Position numbers and translations under genes: made by a program. A stretch of 64,000 nucleotides of DNA, from contig CAWARK010000006.1 of assembly GCA_963784415.1 (NCBI GenBank), forward strand, positions 62,001 to 126,000, written 5' to 3'. This DNA comes from UBA7672 sp963784415. GTDB lineage: Bacteria; Pseudomonadota; Alphaproteobacteria; Caulobacterales; Hyphomonadaceae. The notes under the pieces are model-generated. The model was not told the DNA's origin and made no database searches. It worked only from the letters and a program-made list of their open reading frames with translations. Below, piece after piece: positions 8,968 through 17,443 of the stretch (its first letter is position 1; every line of letters begins with the position of its first letter).

Positions 8968-10373
8968 AGCGGCGCCGCCGGCAACACGAGGCGCGCCCGA
9001 AGGCCGCCAATCGGGCTGTCCTCGAGGTGGAAGCTGCCGCCATAGATGTCTGCGAGTTCGCTCACGATCGACAATCCCAGACCTGTGCCCGGCGTGGATT
9101 CATCCAGCCGCTTTCCGCGTTCCAGCGCCTTGGCGCGATGTTCGGCGGGAAGGCCGGGACCATCGTCGTCCACGATCACTTCCATGCCTTCATCGGTGCG
9201 GGTCACCGTCACGTTGACCCGCGACTTGCACCATTTGGCGGCGTTCTCCAACAGGTTGCCGACAAGTTCATCGAAGTCGCCCCGTTCGCCCCGGAACACC
9301 GCCTTGGGGTCAATTTCGACGTCGATCGCCAGCCCCTTGTCGCGGTTCAGCCGCTCAAGCATCCGGGCGATCCCCTCGACCGGCTCTTTTACTTCGGTCC
9401 GCGCGCCCAGCACCTGAGCCTGCGCCGCCGCCTGCGCCCGCTTGAGGTAGTGATTGACGTTATTGGTCATGGCTTCCGTCTGGCGCTTCACGAGGTCAGA
9501 CAGCTTGTCGTCACCCTTGGCCTCGTTCTTCAGCACCGCCAGCGGGGTCTTCAGCGCATGGGCGAGATTGCCCACATGGGTCCGCGCCCGCTCCACCACT
9601 TTGCGGTTATGCGAAATCAGCACGTTGATCTCATGTACCAGCGGCGACAGCTCGCCGGGATATTCGCCATCAAGATTGTCTCGCCGGCCGGCTCGCACAT
9701 CGCCCAGCTTGCCCTGGATCTCGTGCAGCGGTCGCAGGCCATAGCGGATAAGCACCAGCACGCCGACGATGATCCCCAACACAAGCACGCCCAGCGCAAT
9801 GCCCAGCCGCAGTGCGAAGCTGCCGACAGCCGCATCGGCGCTTGAGCGGTCAATCGACGCATAAAGGAGAATGGGGAATGTGCGGTCTGTGAAGGTGATG
9901 GCGCGTATACCAGCGCGCACCTGCTTGTCATCTGGTCCCGCCATGTCGAGGAACAGCGTCGTGCCAGGCTCCTTCACCGCGGCGACCCGAACGTTTTCCG
10001 CCAGTGCCGGTTCCTCGTCGAACAAGCTGTCCGACTTGCGGAAGCCCACGACCTTGTTCTGTCCATCGAGATCGATGAAGGCCCAGTACCGGCCGGACAG
10101 CGCGCGACCGAACCGCTCATCGCGCGGCAGTTTCGTGTCGTCGACCTTGATCTGCCCCTGCTCGGAATTCGCCGCCGCCGCAAGAGTCAGCAGGGTATCG
10201 TCAAGCACGAGATCGAGCTGATGGTCCGTCTCCGACCGATAGAAGGCCTGCAGCGACCAGCCGGCCACCAGCACGACAAAGGCGCTCCAGATCGCCGCAG
10301 CGACGAGCATCCGCCGTGCGATAGAGCCGCGCGTGCGCGTCCCTTCGATCTCGGCGCCTGCCGTTTCTGTCAT
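8964..10373 (-). CDS. PhoQ-like sensor histidine kinase
   Basis: Membrane kinase of 469 residues paired with the regulator one base upstream. It has a membrane segment near residues 22-45, a periplasmic sensor region of about 145 residues, a second segment near 190-210, a HAMP-like linker and a dimerisation helix with HALKTPLAVLKNEA. The ATPase domain has GNLLENAAKW, VDDDGPGLP and GTGLGLSIVSEL. The order PepSY protein-regulator-kinase resembles PhoPQ-type loci, where the sensor responds to divalent cations or envelope signals; the signal here is unknown. The last codons overlap ccmI. Confidence 0.92.
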   Translation of the reverse strand: MTETAGAEIEGTRTRGSIARRMLVAAAIWSAFVVLVAGWSLQAFYRSETDHQLDLVLDDTLLTLAAAANSEQGQIKVDDTKLPRDERFGRALSGRYWAFIDLDGQNKVVGFRKSDSLFDEEPALAENVRVAAVKEPGTTLFLDMAGPDDKQVRAGIRAITFTDRTFPILLYASIDRSSADAAVGSFALRLGIALGVLVLGIIVGVLVLIRYGLRPLHEIQGKLGDVRAGRRDNLDGEYPGELSPLVHEINVLISHNRKVVERARTHVGNLAHALKTPLAVLKNEAKGDDKLSDLVKRQTEAMTNNVNHYLKRAQAAAQAQVLGARTEVKEPVEGIARMLERLNRDKGLAIDVEIDPKAVFRGERGDFDELVGNLLENAAKWCKSRVNVTVTRTDEGMEVIVDDDGPGLPAEHRAKALERGKRLDESTPGTGLGLSIVSELADIYGGSFHLEDSPIGGLRARLVLPAAPL

Positions 10374-10374
10374 G

Positions 10375-11055
10375 CTAGTCGACGATCTTCTCTTCCTTCG
10401 GGTCGATCAACCGATACCCGAGGCCGCGTTCCGTCAAGATGCGGTTGGACCCGATCTTGCGCCGCAGTCGGCCGACGAACACCTCGATCGTATTCGAATC
10501 GCGGTCGAAATCCTGATCGTAGATGTGCTCGACCAGCTCGGTTCTGGGAACAACGCGCCCCTGATGGTGCATCAGGTAGGACAGCACGCGATATTCGTGC
10601 GCCGTCAGCTTGATGGGCTCACCATTGACCGACGCCCGCGCCGCACGCGTGTCGACCCGCAGGTCGCCACACTCCAGCGCCGCACTCGCATGACCCGCCG
10701 CACGCCGCATCAGCGCCCGCAGGCGCGCCAGCAATTCCTCGGTGACGAAAGGCTTGGTGAGATAATCGTCGGCGCCGGCGTCGAACCCAGCAACCTTCTC
10801 GCTCCAGCGATCGCGCGCCGTCAGGATCAGGACAGGCATGTCCTTGCCGCTCGCGCGCCACTTCTCGAGCACGCGCACGCCATCCATCTTGGGCAAGCCC
10901 AGGTCGAGCACGGCCGCGTCATATGGCTCGTTCTCGCCGAGGAAGTGACCTTCCTCGCCGTCCGGCGCCAGATCCACGGCATAGCCTGCCTGGCCAAGCG
11001 CTTCGCTCAGCTGGCGGCCCAGATCGGGATCATCCTCAACGACTAGAACTCTCAT
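10375..11055 (-). CDS. OmpR/PhoP-family response regulator
   Basis: 226-residue regulator. The receiver has acidic residues 8-9, phosphoacceptor Asp51 (AAVLDLGLPKMDG) and Lys in YLTKPF; the winged-helix output domain ends ILTERGLGYRLIDP. The kinase starts one base after the stop. The PepSY-like gene ends 16 bp upstream, so the three probably share a promoter upstream of 11380. It belongs to the PhoP-like branch judged from sequence style. Targets are unknown, but co-transcription with the ccm genes suggests a link to respiratory or envelope state (inference). Confidence 0.93.
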   Translation of the reverse strand: MRVLVVEDDPDLGRQLSEALGQAGYAVDLAPDGEEGHFLGENEPYDAAVLDLGLPKMDGVRVLEKWRASGKDMPVLILTARDRWSEKVAGFDAGADDYLTKPFVTEELLARLRALMRRAAGHASAALECGDLRVDTRAARASVNGEPIKLTAHEYRVLSYLMHHQGRVVPRTELVEHIYDQDFDRDSNTIEVFVGRLRRKIGSNRILTERGLGYRLIDPKEEKIVD

Positions 11056-11071
11056 GGCAGTCCTTCAGCGA

Positions 11072-11380
11072 TTACTCTTCACGGCCCGTGGAGGCATTGA
11101 CGCGCAAATTCAAGCGACGTCCATCGGCCGTCATCCACGCTATGATGTAGTACTCGCCGGCCTTCCGTGCATCGAGATGCTGGCCACCATACTTGTTGCG
11201 AAGGTCGCGAAGCACATCACTGAGCGACACTTCGCGTTGCTGCCCACGCTCTTCACGCGGCTGGTCCCAGGTCTGGAACGGCGAGTCGCCGCGCTGACCG
11301 CGCTGGGCGCTGGCCGGCGATGCGGTAGCGCCAGCGACGAGCGCGGCGGCGATCAGGGGCAAGAGGGCTTTGCGAAACAT
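11072..11380 (-). CDS. Small secreted PepSY-like protein
   Basis: 102 residues. The signal peptide (MFRKALLPLIAAALVAGATA, cleavage near SPASA-Q) is followed by a Gln/Arg-rich linker, then one PepSY-like unit: SDVLRDLRNKYGGQHLDAR, a strand YYIIAWMTADGR and LNLRVNASTG. PepSY domains often sit next to two-component pairs and are thought to modulate sensors or proteases in the periplasm. The start at 11380 is chosen because the signal peptide begins there. It is 16 bp upstream of the response regulator, so probably the first gene of the PepSY-regulator-kinase-ccm transcript. Confidence 0.8.
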   Translation of the reverse strand: MFRKALLPLIAAALVAGATASPASAQRGQRGDSPFQTWDQPREERGQQREVSLSDVLRDLRNKYGGQHLDARKAGEYYIIAWMTADGRRLNLRVNASTGREE

Positions 11381-11481
11381 GAGGCTGGATGTAGCGCCGG
11401 CACAGTGAACCCGGTCTGAACAGGCGCCAGTTACGCGAAAACCTTGCAGTTTCCGCAGCGTTTCACTGTTTTGCTCCGATC

Positions 11482-12372
11482 TCATCTCTGGATGTCGGTC
11501 TTGCGTCCGGGCCAGGTGCGGATGAATTCCCGCAGCTCGGGATCTTCCTTGCGCGGCAGGACAATCATCAGCCGCACCAGCAGATCGCCCGGCGTCGGCC
11601 GCGTCTGCACGCCCTTGCCGCGAAGCTTCAGCAGGTCGCCGGAACTCGAGCCCGGCGGCACCGACATTGTCACTGGGCCCGACGGCGTCTGCACCGGCGC
11701 CTTGCCGCCCTCGACAGCCTCGGCGAGCGTGATCTTCAGGTCCATCCTGATGTCGTCGCCATCGCGTCGAAACAATGGATGCTCGCCAACCTTGATCTCG
11801 ACCAGCGCATCGCCCGCCGGTCCGCCGCCCGCGCCCGACAATCCCTGATTCTTGAGTCGCAGCGTCTGGCCCGATGTAAGTCCGGCCGGAATCGCCAGGT
11901 CGAGCGTCCGTCCGTCCGACATGGTCACCCGGCGCTTGCCGCCATTCACCGCATCGAGGAAGTCGATCTCCATCCGGTAGCGAACGTCTTCGCCGCGCTG
12001 CTGGCCAAAGCCACGCGAAGACCCGCCACGGCTGAACAGCCCGTCAAACAGGTCTTCGAACACGTCGCCGCGTCCATTGCCTGCCCGCGCGCGCGCGCCA
12101 GCGCCAGCTCCTGCAAATGTGCCGCCCGGCTGGAATTGGGGCTTCTCATTGCCGTCCGCGTCGATCTCGCCGCGATCATAGCGCGCGCGCATCGGCTCAT
12201 CGGTCAGCATGTTGAAAGCCGCCGTTAAGCGCTTGAAGCGCTCGTCGGCCGCCTTGTCATTCGGGCGCACGTCCGGGTGCAGCTCTTTTGCGAGCTTGCG
12301 ATACGCCTTCCGGATTTCCTCGGCGCTTGAGGACCTTGGTACGCCTAGCGCCGCATAGGGATCCCAGCTCAA
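11482..12372 (-). CDS. DnaJ-class chaperone (CbpA-like)
   Basis: 296 residues. The J domain (residues 1-70) has the HPD motif in KELHPDVRPND. A Gly/Ala/Arg-rich linker (FAGAGAGARARAGNGRG) and two C-terminal substrate-binding beta domains (from about 130) follow. No CxxCxGxG zinc fingers are present, so it is CbpA/DjlA-like rather than DnaJ proper. I prefer a TTG start at 12372 (reads MSWDPYAALGV) because AAGGA lies 7 bases upstream; an ATG at 12450 would add 26 residues unlike a J-domain start. It acts with DnaK on misfolded proteins. Confidence 0.88.
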   Translation of the reverse strand: MSWDPYAALGVPRSSSAEEIRKAYRKLAKELHPDVRPNDKAADERFKRLTAAFNMLTDEPMRARYDRGEIDADGNEKPQFQPGGTFAGAGAGARARAGNGRGDVFEDLFDGLFSRGGSSRGFGQQRGEDVRYRMEIDFLDAVNGGKRRVTMSDGRTLDLAIPAGLTSGQTLRLKNQGLSGAGGGPAGDALVEIKVGEHPLFRRDGDDIRMDLKITLAEAVEGGKAPVQTPSGPVTMSVPPGSSSGDLLKLRGKGVQTRPTPGDLLVRLMIVLPRKEDPELREFIRTWPGRKTDIQR

Positions 12373-12495
12373 CTGTTGATCCTTGACGAGTACATTGCCG
12401 TGTCGAGAGCACTTGCCCCTAGCGTGGGACCTCACCCCCCTGCAAGACAAGCCAGAAGATGGGGATATTGAGGCAAAACTGAAGAAGGTCTTCGC

Positions 12496-13164
12496 TCAGG
12501 GCGCGAGAATCGTCACCGAAATCCCCGCCCAGTCGCCAGGTTGGCCATCCGGTCCAAGCTGTGAGACCTCCAGCAAGGCGAATCCGCCTGAAGGAAAATC
12601 CACCGCCTGCGCAGCGGCAGTGTACGACCCGGCTGTCACCGAAACGTCCCACTCGCGCACCGATTCTCCGCCCGACACCCGTATCCGATAAGCCTCGATG
12701 CCCTCCACAGGTGGCTCGCCAGCCCCCCAGCGATCACCATCCTTCCGCGCGCGCCGGATCCAGCCGAGCAAAATATCGCCGCCGTCCCACGTCGCTTCAA
12801 GATGCGCAGGCGACCACGGCCGTCCCGCCTCGGCCGCATGAGAATAGCGCCCTGACCATTCACCCGCCGACCAGCCCATCTCCAGTCCGCGCTCCCAGTC
12901 TGCAACCGCCAGCCTCTGCTCAGCCCCTGTCAGAGACACGATGCGCACGCCAATGTCGGCTCCAGCTGCCATGGCTATTTCGGTTCCCTGTTGTCCCCGC
13001 AACAGACCCGTCAGCTTGTAGGTATCCACATCGACCAGTTCCGCATCGAGGAACTGGATCATCTCCCAGCCAACACTCGTCTCCACCAGCGCGCGGTTCG
13101 CTCCGTTCAGAACCGCGCTCTTGCTGGCCGATGCCAGGGCCGATCCCGCCAACGCGACCCACAC
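12496..13164 (-). pseudogene. C-terminal fragment of GTA gp15 (host-specificity/tail fibre protein)
   Basis: Open frame of about 222 residues matching the last part of GTA gp15-type proteins: a GANRALVE...GWEMIQF segment, LTGLLRGQQGTE, and a fibronectin-like stretch (DGGDILLGWIRRARKDGD, then EAYRIRVSGG). Full-length gp15 exceeds 1000 residues, so about four fifths are missing. There is no proper start: the frame emerges directly from the truncated gp11 sequence in a different frame (junction about 13150-13165). The simplest reading is a deletion that removed gp12-gp14 and most of gp15. Family assignment is from recalled sequence features. Confidence 0.72.
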
Positions 13165-13170
13165 CGAGCG

Positions 13171-13443
13171 CTACTGCAATCTGGTTGAACCAAGACAATC
13201 CGCCTCCATCAACGGGCGCCTCTCGGGTTGCCGCCCCGCCAAGCCCACCCAGCACGCCATCCAGCGCCAGTGCGCCAGTTGCGCCAGCGTCTCCGCGATC
13301 CTGCGGCCGAGCCGATCAAGATCGTCCTCGCCCGTCTTCACGATCCGCACCAGCTCACGCTCAACGCTCTGCGTCGCCTTCAACAGAGCCCGCTCCAGCG
13401 CATCACCCGCAGCCTTCGCAGCGTCGTCCTGCTCATTTGCCAT
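13171..13443 (-). pseudogene. N-terminal remnant of GTA gp11 (tail tape-measure protein)
   Basis: Begins MANEQDDAAKAAGDALERAL at 13443, immediately after the gp9 stop (13445), and continues KTGEDDLDRLGRRIAETLAQLA, the helical start expected of short GTA tape-measure proteins. An 8-bp perfect tandem duplication (about 13230-13245 on the plus strand; unit ACTGGCGC on the minus strand) then shifts the frame. Without one copy the reading resumes as LDGVLGGLGGAATREAP. Soon after, the sequence runs into the gp15 C-terminal fragment. gp10 and gp10.1, normally between gp9 and gp11, are absent. Confidence 0.7.
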
Positions 13444-13444
13444 G

Positions 13445-13871
13445 TCAGCCTGCTCCATCTGCGTCAAAGATCACCAGACCCGCCGACACCAGCCGGATGG
13501 CAAACGTCGCCTCGCCATCGTGATCGCCACCATAGGTCAGCTCCGTGATCACGAACGGGCCCGTCAGCGTCCCGAACCCCGGAATGCGCAACACGAACGT
13601 CGATGCATCGCCGGCGAAGAACGCCGCGCGCATCAGCGCGTCCGACATCGCGTCCTTGAATACGCCGCTGCCGGAAACCTCAGCGCGCTTCACGCCCGCG
13701 CCGACGATCACCTCTCGCCATGCCTGCACACTCTGCGCAGTCGTCGCCTCGATCAGCCCCGCAGTCAGGCTGATCGTCTTCGCGCGTATCCCCGCAACGG
13801 TGAAAAAACGACTCCGGCTCATCGCCATCGCCAATGCTGATCACCACGTCGCGGCCTCTCTGGCCCGCCAT
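13445..13871 (-). pseudogene. GTA gp9 major tail tube protein, frameshifted near its start
   Basis: The start MAGQRGRDVVISIGDGDEPE at 13871 is typical of GTA gp9. The frame breaks in a run of six T (minus strand, near 13806-13811). It continues in another frame as FFTVAGIRAKTISL, then AWREVIVGAGVKRAEVSGSG, GPFVITELTYGGDHDGEATF and IRLVSAGLVIF. With five T the protein would be about 141 residues, the normal length for this tail-tube family. The single-base homopolymer change could be a sequencing error. It is separated from gp8 by 6 kb of unrelated genes. Confidence 0.8.
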
Positions 13872-13899
13872 CGCTCTCTCCTTTTTTGAAAGACTGCTG

Positions 13900-13930
13900 T
13901 TGACAGGCAACCTTTTGGTTGCCTATTAAT
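13900..13930 (+). promoter_or_regulatory. Promoter with palindromic operator for the ArsR-SRPBCC operon
   Basis: TTGACA (13900-13905) and TATTAA (13924-13929) are separated by 18 bp. The spacer is almost entirely a perfect inverted repeat, GGCAACC-TTTT-GGTTGCC (13906-13923). The ArsR start codon at 13935 falls where transcription would begin, so the message may be leaderless. An operator between the -35 and -10 boxes next to an ArsR gene is the classic layout for autorepression. Confidence 0.75.
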
Positions 13931-13934
13931 ATGC

Positions 13935-14243
13935 ATGGATCTGGTGTTCCGGGCGCTGGCCGACGACAGCCGACGAGCCCTGCTCGACAGCCTTTGCGCC
14001 CAAGGCGGCCAGACGCTTGCCGAGTTGTGCTTCGGCCTCGCCATGTCGCGTCAGGCCGTCTCGAAACACATCGCGATTCTGGAAGACGCCAACCTCGTCG
14101 CGACCGTCAAACGCGGCCGCGAGAAATTGCACTATCTCAATGCTGTCCCGATCGCCGAGATCGCCAACCGCTGGATACGCAAGTTCGAACGCCACCGGGT
14201 CGATGCCCTGGTGGACCTGAAAAGAAAGCTGGAGTCAGAATGA
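13935..14243 (+). CDS. ArsR/SmtB-family transcriptional regulator
   Basis: 102-residue winged-helix repressor (MDLVFRALADDSRRALLDSL, then the recognition-helix region MSRQAVSKHIAILEDANLV and the wing KRGREKLHYLNAVP). No CxC or other metal-binding cysteine cluster is visible, so it is the non-metal subtype commonly paired with AHSA1/SRPBCC genes. The stop overlaps the next start (ATGA). It probably represses its own operon through the palindrome at 13906-13923. There is no Shine-Dalgarno between promoter and start. Confidence 0.9.
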   Translation: MDLVFRALADDSRRALLDSLCAQGGQTLAELCFGLAMSRQAVSKHIAILEDANLVATVKRGREKLHYLNAVPIAEIANRWIRKFERHRVDALVDLKRKLESE

Positions 14244-14683
14244 CGACCGCGATCCCACAACCCGACCTCACTGGCCGCCCGTACGACGCGCACGCCGAAG
14301 CATGGATGCCGCATTCGCCCGCACGGCTCTATCGTGCCTGGACGCAGGAGTTCGATCTCTGGTTCGCCGCGCCCGGAACAGTCGTCATGGACGCCCAGCC
14401 TGGCCAGCCCTTCTTCTTTCTTACCGAACACAACGGCGAGCGGCATCCACACTACGGCCGCATCCTTCGCCTGATCCCGTCACGTCTTGTCGAAATCAGC
14501 TGGGTCACAGGCAAGGGCGGCGCCGAAGGCGCCGAGACGATCCTCACCGTCGAATTCGAGCCCGAGAAGGACGGCACGCGCGTCCGCCTCTCCCATCGCG
14601 GCTTTCCCAATGAACAGTCCGCCGCCGGCCACCAGCAGGCCTGGCCCCTTGTCCTCACCCAGCAGGAGCAACGTCTGAAATGA
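14240..14683 (+). CDS. SRPBCC (AHSA1-like) domain protein
   Basis: 147 residues with the START/Bet v1-like helix-grip fold pattern of Aha1-type proteins: an N-terminal strand, SPARLYRAWTQEFDLWFAAPG, acidic FFFLTEHNGERHPHYGRIL, EISWVTGKGGAEGAETILTVEFEP and the helix GFPNEQSAAGHQQAWPLVL. Members bind hydrophobic ligands; the substrate is unknown. It is translationally coupled to arsR upstream (ATGA) and to the next SRPBCC gene (ATGA). Confidence 0.85.
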   Translation: MTTAIPQPDLTGRPYDAHAEAWMPHSPARLYRAWTQEFDLWFAAPGTVVMDAQPGQPFFFLTEHNGERHPHYGRILRLIPSRLVEISWVTGKGGAEGAETILTVEFEPEKDGTRVRLSHRGFPNEQSAAGHQQAWPLVLTQQEQRLK

Positions 14684-15151
14684 CAAGCTCGACCACATCT
14701 CGCTTCGTCTACGTCACCTACATCCGCACCACACCGGAAAAACTCTGGGCCGCCCTGATAGAGCCCGAGTTCACCCGGCAATACTGGGCCGGCACGCACC
14801 AGGTCTCCGATTGGACGGTCGGCGCGGACTGGAAAATCATGATCCCGGACGGCCGTGTCGGCGACAGCGGTAAGATCCTCGTCTTCGATCCTCCGAAGCG
14901 TCTTGACCGTTTCATGGCGCAACGAGTTCATGCCCGACCTGAAAGCCGAAGGTCACTCCACCTGCACCTACGATCTCGAACCCTCGGGCTCGACGGTAAA
15001 ACTCACCGTCACGCACACGATGGACAAGCCGAACTCCAAACTCATCGCCGGCGTCAGCGAGGGTTGGCCCAATCTTCTCGCCAGCCTCAAGACGCTGCTC
15101 GAAACCGGCTCCGCCTTCCCTGAATCCGGCACATGGCCGGAGGGTCACTGA
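14680..15151 (+). pseudogene. Second SRPBCC (AHSA1-like) protein, frameshifted
   Basis: Starts at 14680 overlapping the previous stop: VYVTYIRTTPEKLWAALIEPE, QYWAGTHQVSDWTVGADW, KILVFDPPKRL. The frame then breaks near 14905-14920. The protein resumes one frame over as WRNEFMPDLKAEGHSTCTY, VTHTMDKPNSKLIAGVSEGW, to a stop at 15151. The reconstructed product of about 157 residues is a complete SRPBCC domain, so a single indel is the only visible lesion. It belongs to the same operon as the ArsR regulator. Confidence 0.8.
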
Positions 15152-15153
15152 GC

Positions 15154-15586
15154 ATGACCGACCAAACCCGCCGCCATCGCCGTCCAGACTTTCAAGGTCC
15201 CGCCTCGGCGCGTCTACGACGCCATCCTCGATCCCGCGATGATCGCGCGCTTCATGTTCGGACCGCTGCTGCGCGAGGAAGAAATCCTCCACATCACCAA
15301 CAATCCAGAAGTCGGCGGCACATTTTCGTTCAAGGTCCGTCGCGGCGACCAGGAGATCGACCACGTCGGCACATATCTCGAGCTTGCCCCACCGAACCGC
15401 ATCGTCTTCACCTGGGCCGTCGCACCGGAGAAGGACGCCTCCACCGTCGCGATCGACATCACGCCGACAGCCGAAGGCTGCTCCGTTCGCCTGACACACG
15501 CCATGCCGCCCGAGTACGCCGAATTCGTCGATCGCGCGCGCGGCTCATGGGAGAAGATGCTCGGCGTTCTGGCGACGTTGCTCTAG
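15154..15586 (+). pseudogene. Third SRPBCC (AHSA1-like) protein, frameshifted at codon 5
   Basis: ATG at 15154 (MTDQT), 2 bp after the preceding stop. One extra C at about 15166-15169 throws the frame. In the next frame the protein reads AAIAVQTFKVPPRRVYDAIL, MIARFMFGPLLREEEILHIT, VGGTFSFKVRRGDQEIDHVG and ends GSWEKMLGVLATLL at 15586. It is a full SRPBCC domain of about 143 residues. It ends convergently on the antiporter gene, with the two stops overlapping (15583-15586). Confidence 0.8.
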
Positions 15587-17265
15587 GCGGTCGCCACCCG
15601 TCGCGGAATAATGGCCGACGCCTTGTCGATCATCGCGTCCGCAATCTCCCGTTCGCCGGACACGATCAGGTCGGCGCCCAGCATCTGCAGGTGCGCCACC
15701 TCCGCGTCGGAGTGCGCCCGCGCATAGACCTTGATCCGCGGATTGATCTTCCGCGCCAGCTCCACAATACCGCCCGCCTCGAACCCGTCCGGCACCGTCA
15801 CGAACAGCAAGTCCGCCTCCGCAGTCCCCGCCGCCCGCATCACCTCTTCGGAAATGGCATTACCCGACGACGTCGGAATGCCCCGCTTCTCGAGTATTTC
15901 GATCAGGTCCGGCCTGTCCTCGATCACCGCATAGGTCGCCTTGGCGTCGTCGAGCGCTTTCCCGATCAGCGATCCAACGCGCCCATATCCAACCAGCACG
16001 GCCCGCTTCGGCGGCGCAGGCGGAGCGGCCGATTGCGACGGATCGACCACAGGGGCCGTCTTCTGTTTCCTGTTCTTGCGATCGATCAACCAGAACAGCG
16101 CCGGGTTGAGCACAATCGAGATGATCGCCGCACCAAGGATCGCGTTTCGCGCTTCCAACGGTAGCAACCCGAGATCCAGTCCAACCCCGGCAAGAATGAA
16201 CGAGAACTCGCCGATCTGTCCGCGCGCCGCCGTAACCGTCCGTGCCGACTCCGAAGATTGCCCAAACAGGCGCAACAGCACGACGCTCAAGATCGTTCGC
16301 AACACCACAATAATCGCCACAGCCGAAATCAGCGGCCATGGATTGCCGAGCAGCACGCGTGGATCGAACAGCATGCCGACAGACACAAAGAAGAGCACCG
16401 CGAACGCGTCGCGCAGCGGCAGCGTTTCGTTCGCCGCCTGCTGCGACAGCTCGCTCTCCGCCATGATCAGGCCGGCGAACAGCGCGCCCAGCGCCACCGA
16501 AATCCCGAACAGCGCCGAGGCCGCGTAAGCCACCCCCAGCACGATCGCCAGCACGCACAGCCGGAACAGCTCGCGCGAGCCCATGTGCACCACGCGATGC
16601 AGCACCCACGGCACCACCCGCTTGCCCGCAACCATCATGATCGCCGCGAACAACGCCACCTTGCCGAGCGTAAGAACAGCCGCCAGCCCCACATCCTGCA
16701 GCTGCAGGACAGTGATGAACTCGCCGTCCACGGCCTGACTGCGGATCTGCGCCCAGGTCGGCAGCAGCACCATGGCGAGCACCATCGCCACGTCTTCCAC
16801 CACCAGCCACGCGACGGTCAGCTTGCCGCGCTCGGTCTGGATCACCTTCCGGTCCTGCAGATTGCGCAGCGACACCACGGTCGACGCCACCGACAGCGAC
16901 AGCCCGAACACGATCCCCGCCTCGATGCCCCAGCCCAGCACGATCGATGCGCCAATACCGAGGCCAATCGTGGTCGCGATCGTCAGCAGCGTCATCGGCA
17001 CGGCCACCGCCCGCACCGCCATCAGGTCGCGCGGCGAAAAATGCAGCCCGACCCCGAACATCAGCAGGATCACGCCAACATCCGCCACTTCCTGCGCCAG
17101 GCCCTCATTTGCGATGAAGCCCGGCGTGAACGGCCCGATCAGCACGCCCGCGAACAGGTATCCCAGCAGGGGCGACAGCTTCAGCCGCGCCGCCAGCGCG
17201 CCAAACACGAACGCCAGGCCAAAGCCCACCGCCAGAAGCGCGATCAGGGGAGATTCATGCGTCAA
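15583..17265 (-). CDS. Monovalent cation:proton antiporter, KefB/YbaL-type (CPA2) with RCK domain
   Basis: 560 residues, intact. Twelve or so membrane segments of the Na+/H+ exchanger fold (SPLLGYLFAGVLIGPFTPGF, GVGLHFSPRDLMAVR, VSLRNLQDRK) occupy residues 1-395. A cytoplasmic Rossmann RCK-N domain (AVLVGYGRVGSLIGKAL near 425) and a TrkA-like C-terminus (KVYARAHSDAEVAHLQMLGA) follow. Likely exchanges K+ or Na+ for protons under nucleotide control. It is transcribed alone on the minus strand between two plus-strand groups. Confidence 0.9.
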   Translation of the reverse strand: MTHESPLIALLAVGFGLAFVFGALAARLKLSPLLGYLFAGVLIGPFTPGFIANEGLAQEVADVGVILLMFGVGLHFSPRDLMAVRAVAVPMTLLTIATTIGLGIGASIVLGWGIEAGIVFGLSLSVASTVVSLRNLQDRKVIQTERGKLTVAWLVVEDVAMVLAMVLLPTWAQIRSQAVDGEFITVLQLQDVGLAAVLTLGKVALFAAIMMVAGKRVVPWVLHRVVHMGSRELFRLCVLAIVLGVAYAASALFGISVALGALFAGLIMAESELSQQAANETLPLRDAFAVLFFVSVGMLFDPRVLLGNPWPLISAVAIIVVLRTILSVVLLRLFGQSSESARTVTAARGQIGEFSFILAGVGLDLGLLPLEARNAILGAAIISIVLNPALFWLIDRKNRKQKTAPVVDPSQSAAPPAPPKRAVLVGYGRVGSLIGKALDDAKATYAVIEDRPDLIEILEKRGIPTSSGNAISEEVMRAAGTAEADLLFVTVPDGFEAGGIVELARKINPRIKVYARAHSDAEVAHLQMLGADLIVSGEREIADAMIDKASAIIPRRVATA

Positions 17266-17443
17266 TGATCGAAACGACCTTCCAGCCCGCCCAATTGAGA
17301 ATCCGACCTTCGCAGATCGCGAATCCAGAAAGCAAGGAAATCATCGCCCCGATGCGCCCTCGCCGCTTTGTGGAAATTTCTGACGATCTGGCGAAGGCGA
17401 TTTTAACGAAGCCATGCCACAGAGGATGAAGGCGGATCTCATC

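Noticed and set aside
13806..13811. Programmed ribosomal frameshift at the T run in gp9
   Set aside because: Phage tail frameshifts occur near the end of the tail-chaperone gene and are usually -1; here the shift needed is near the start of the tube gene and is corrected by removing one T.
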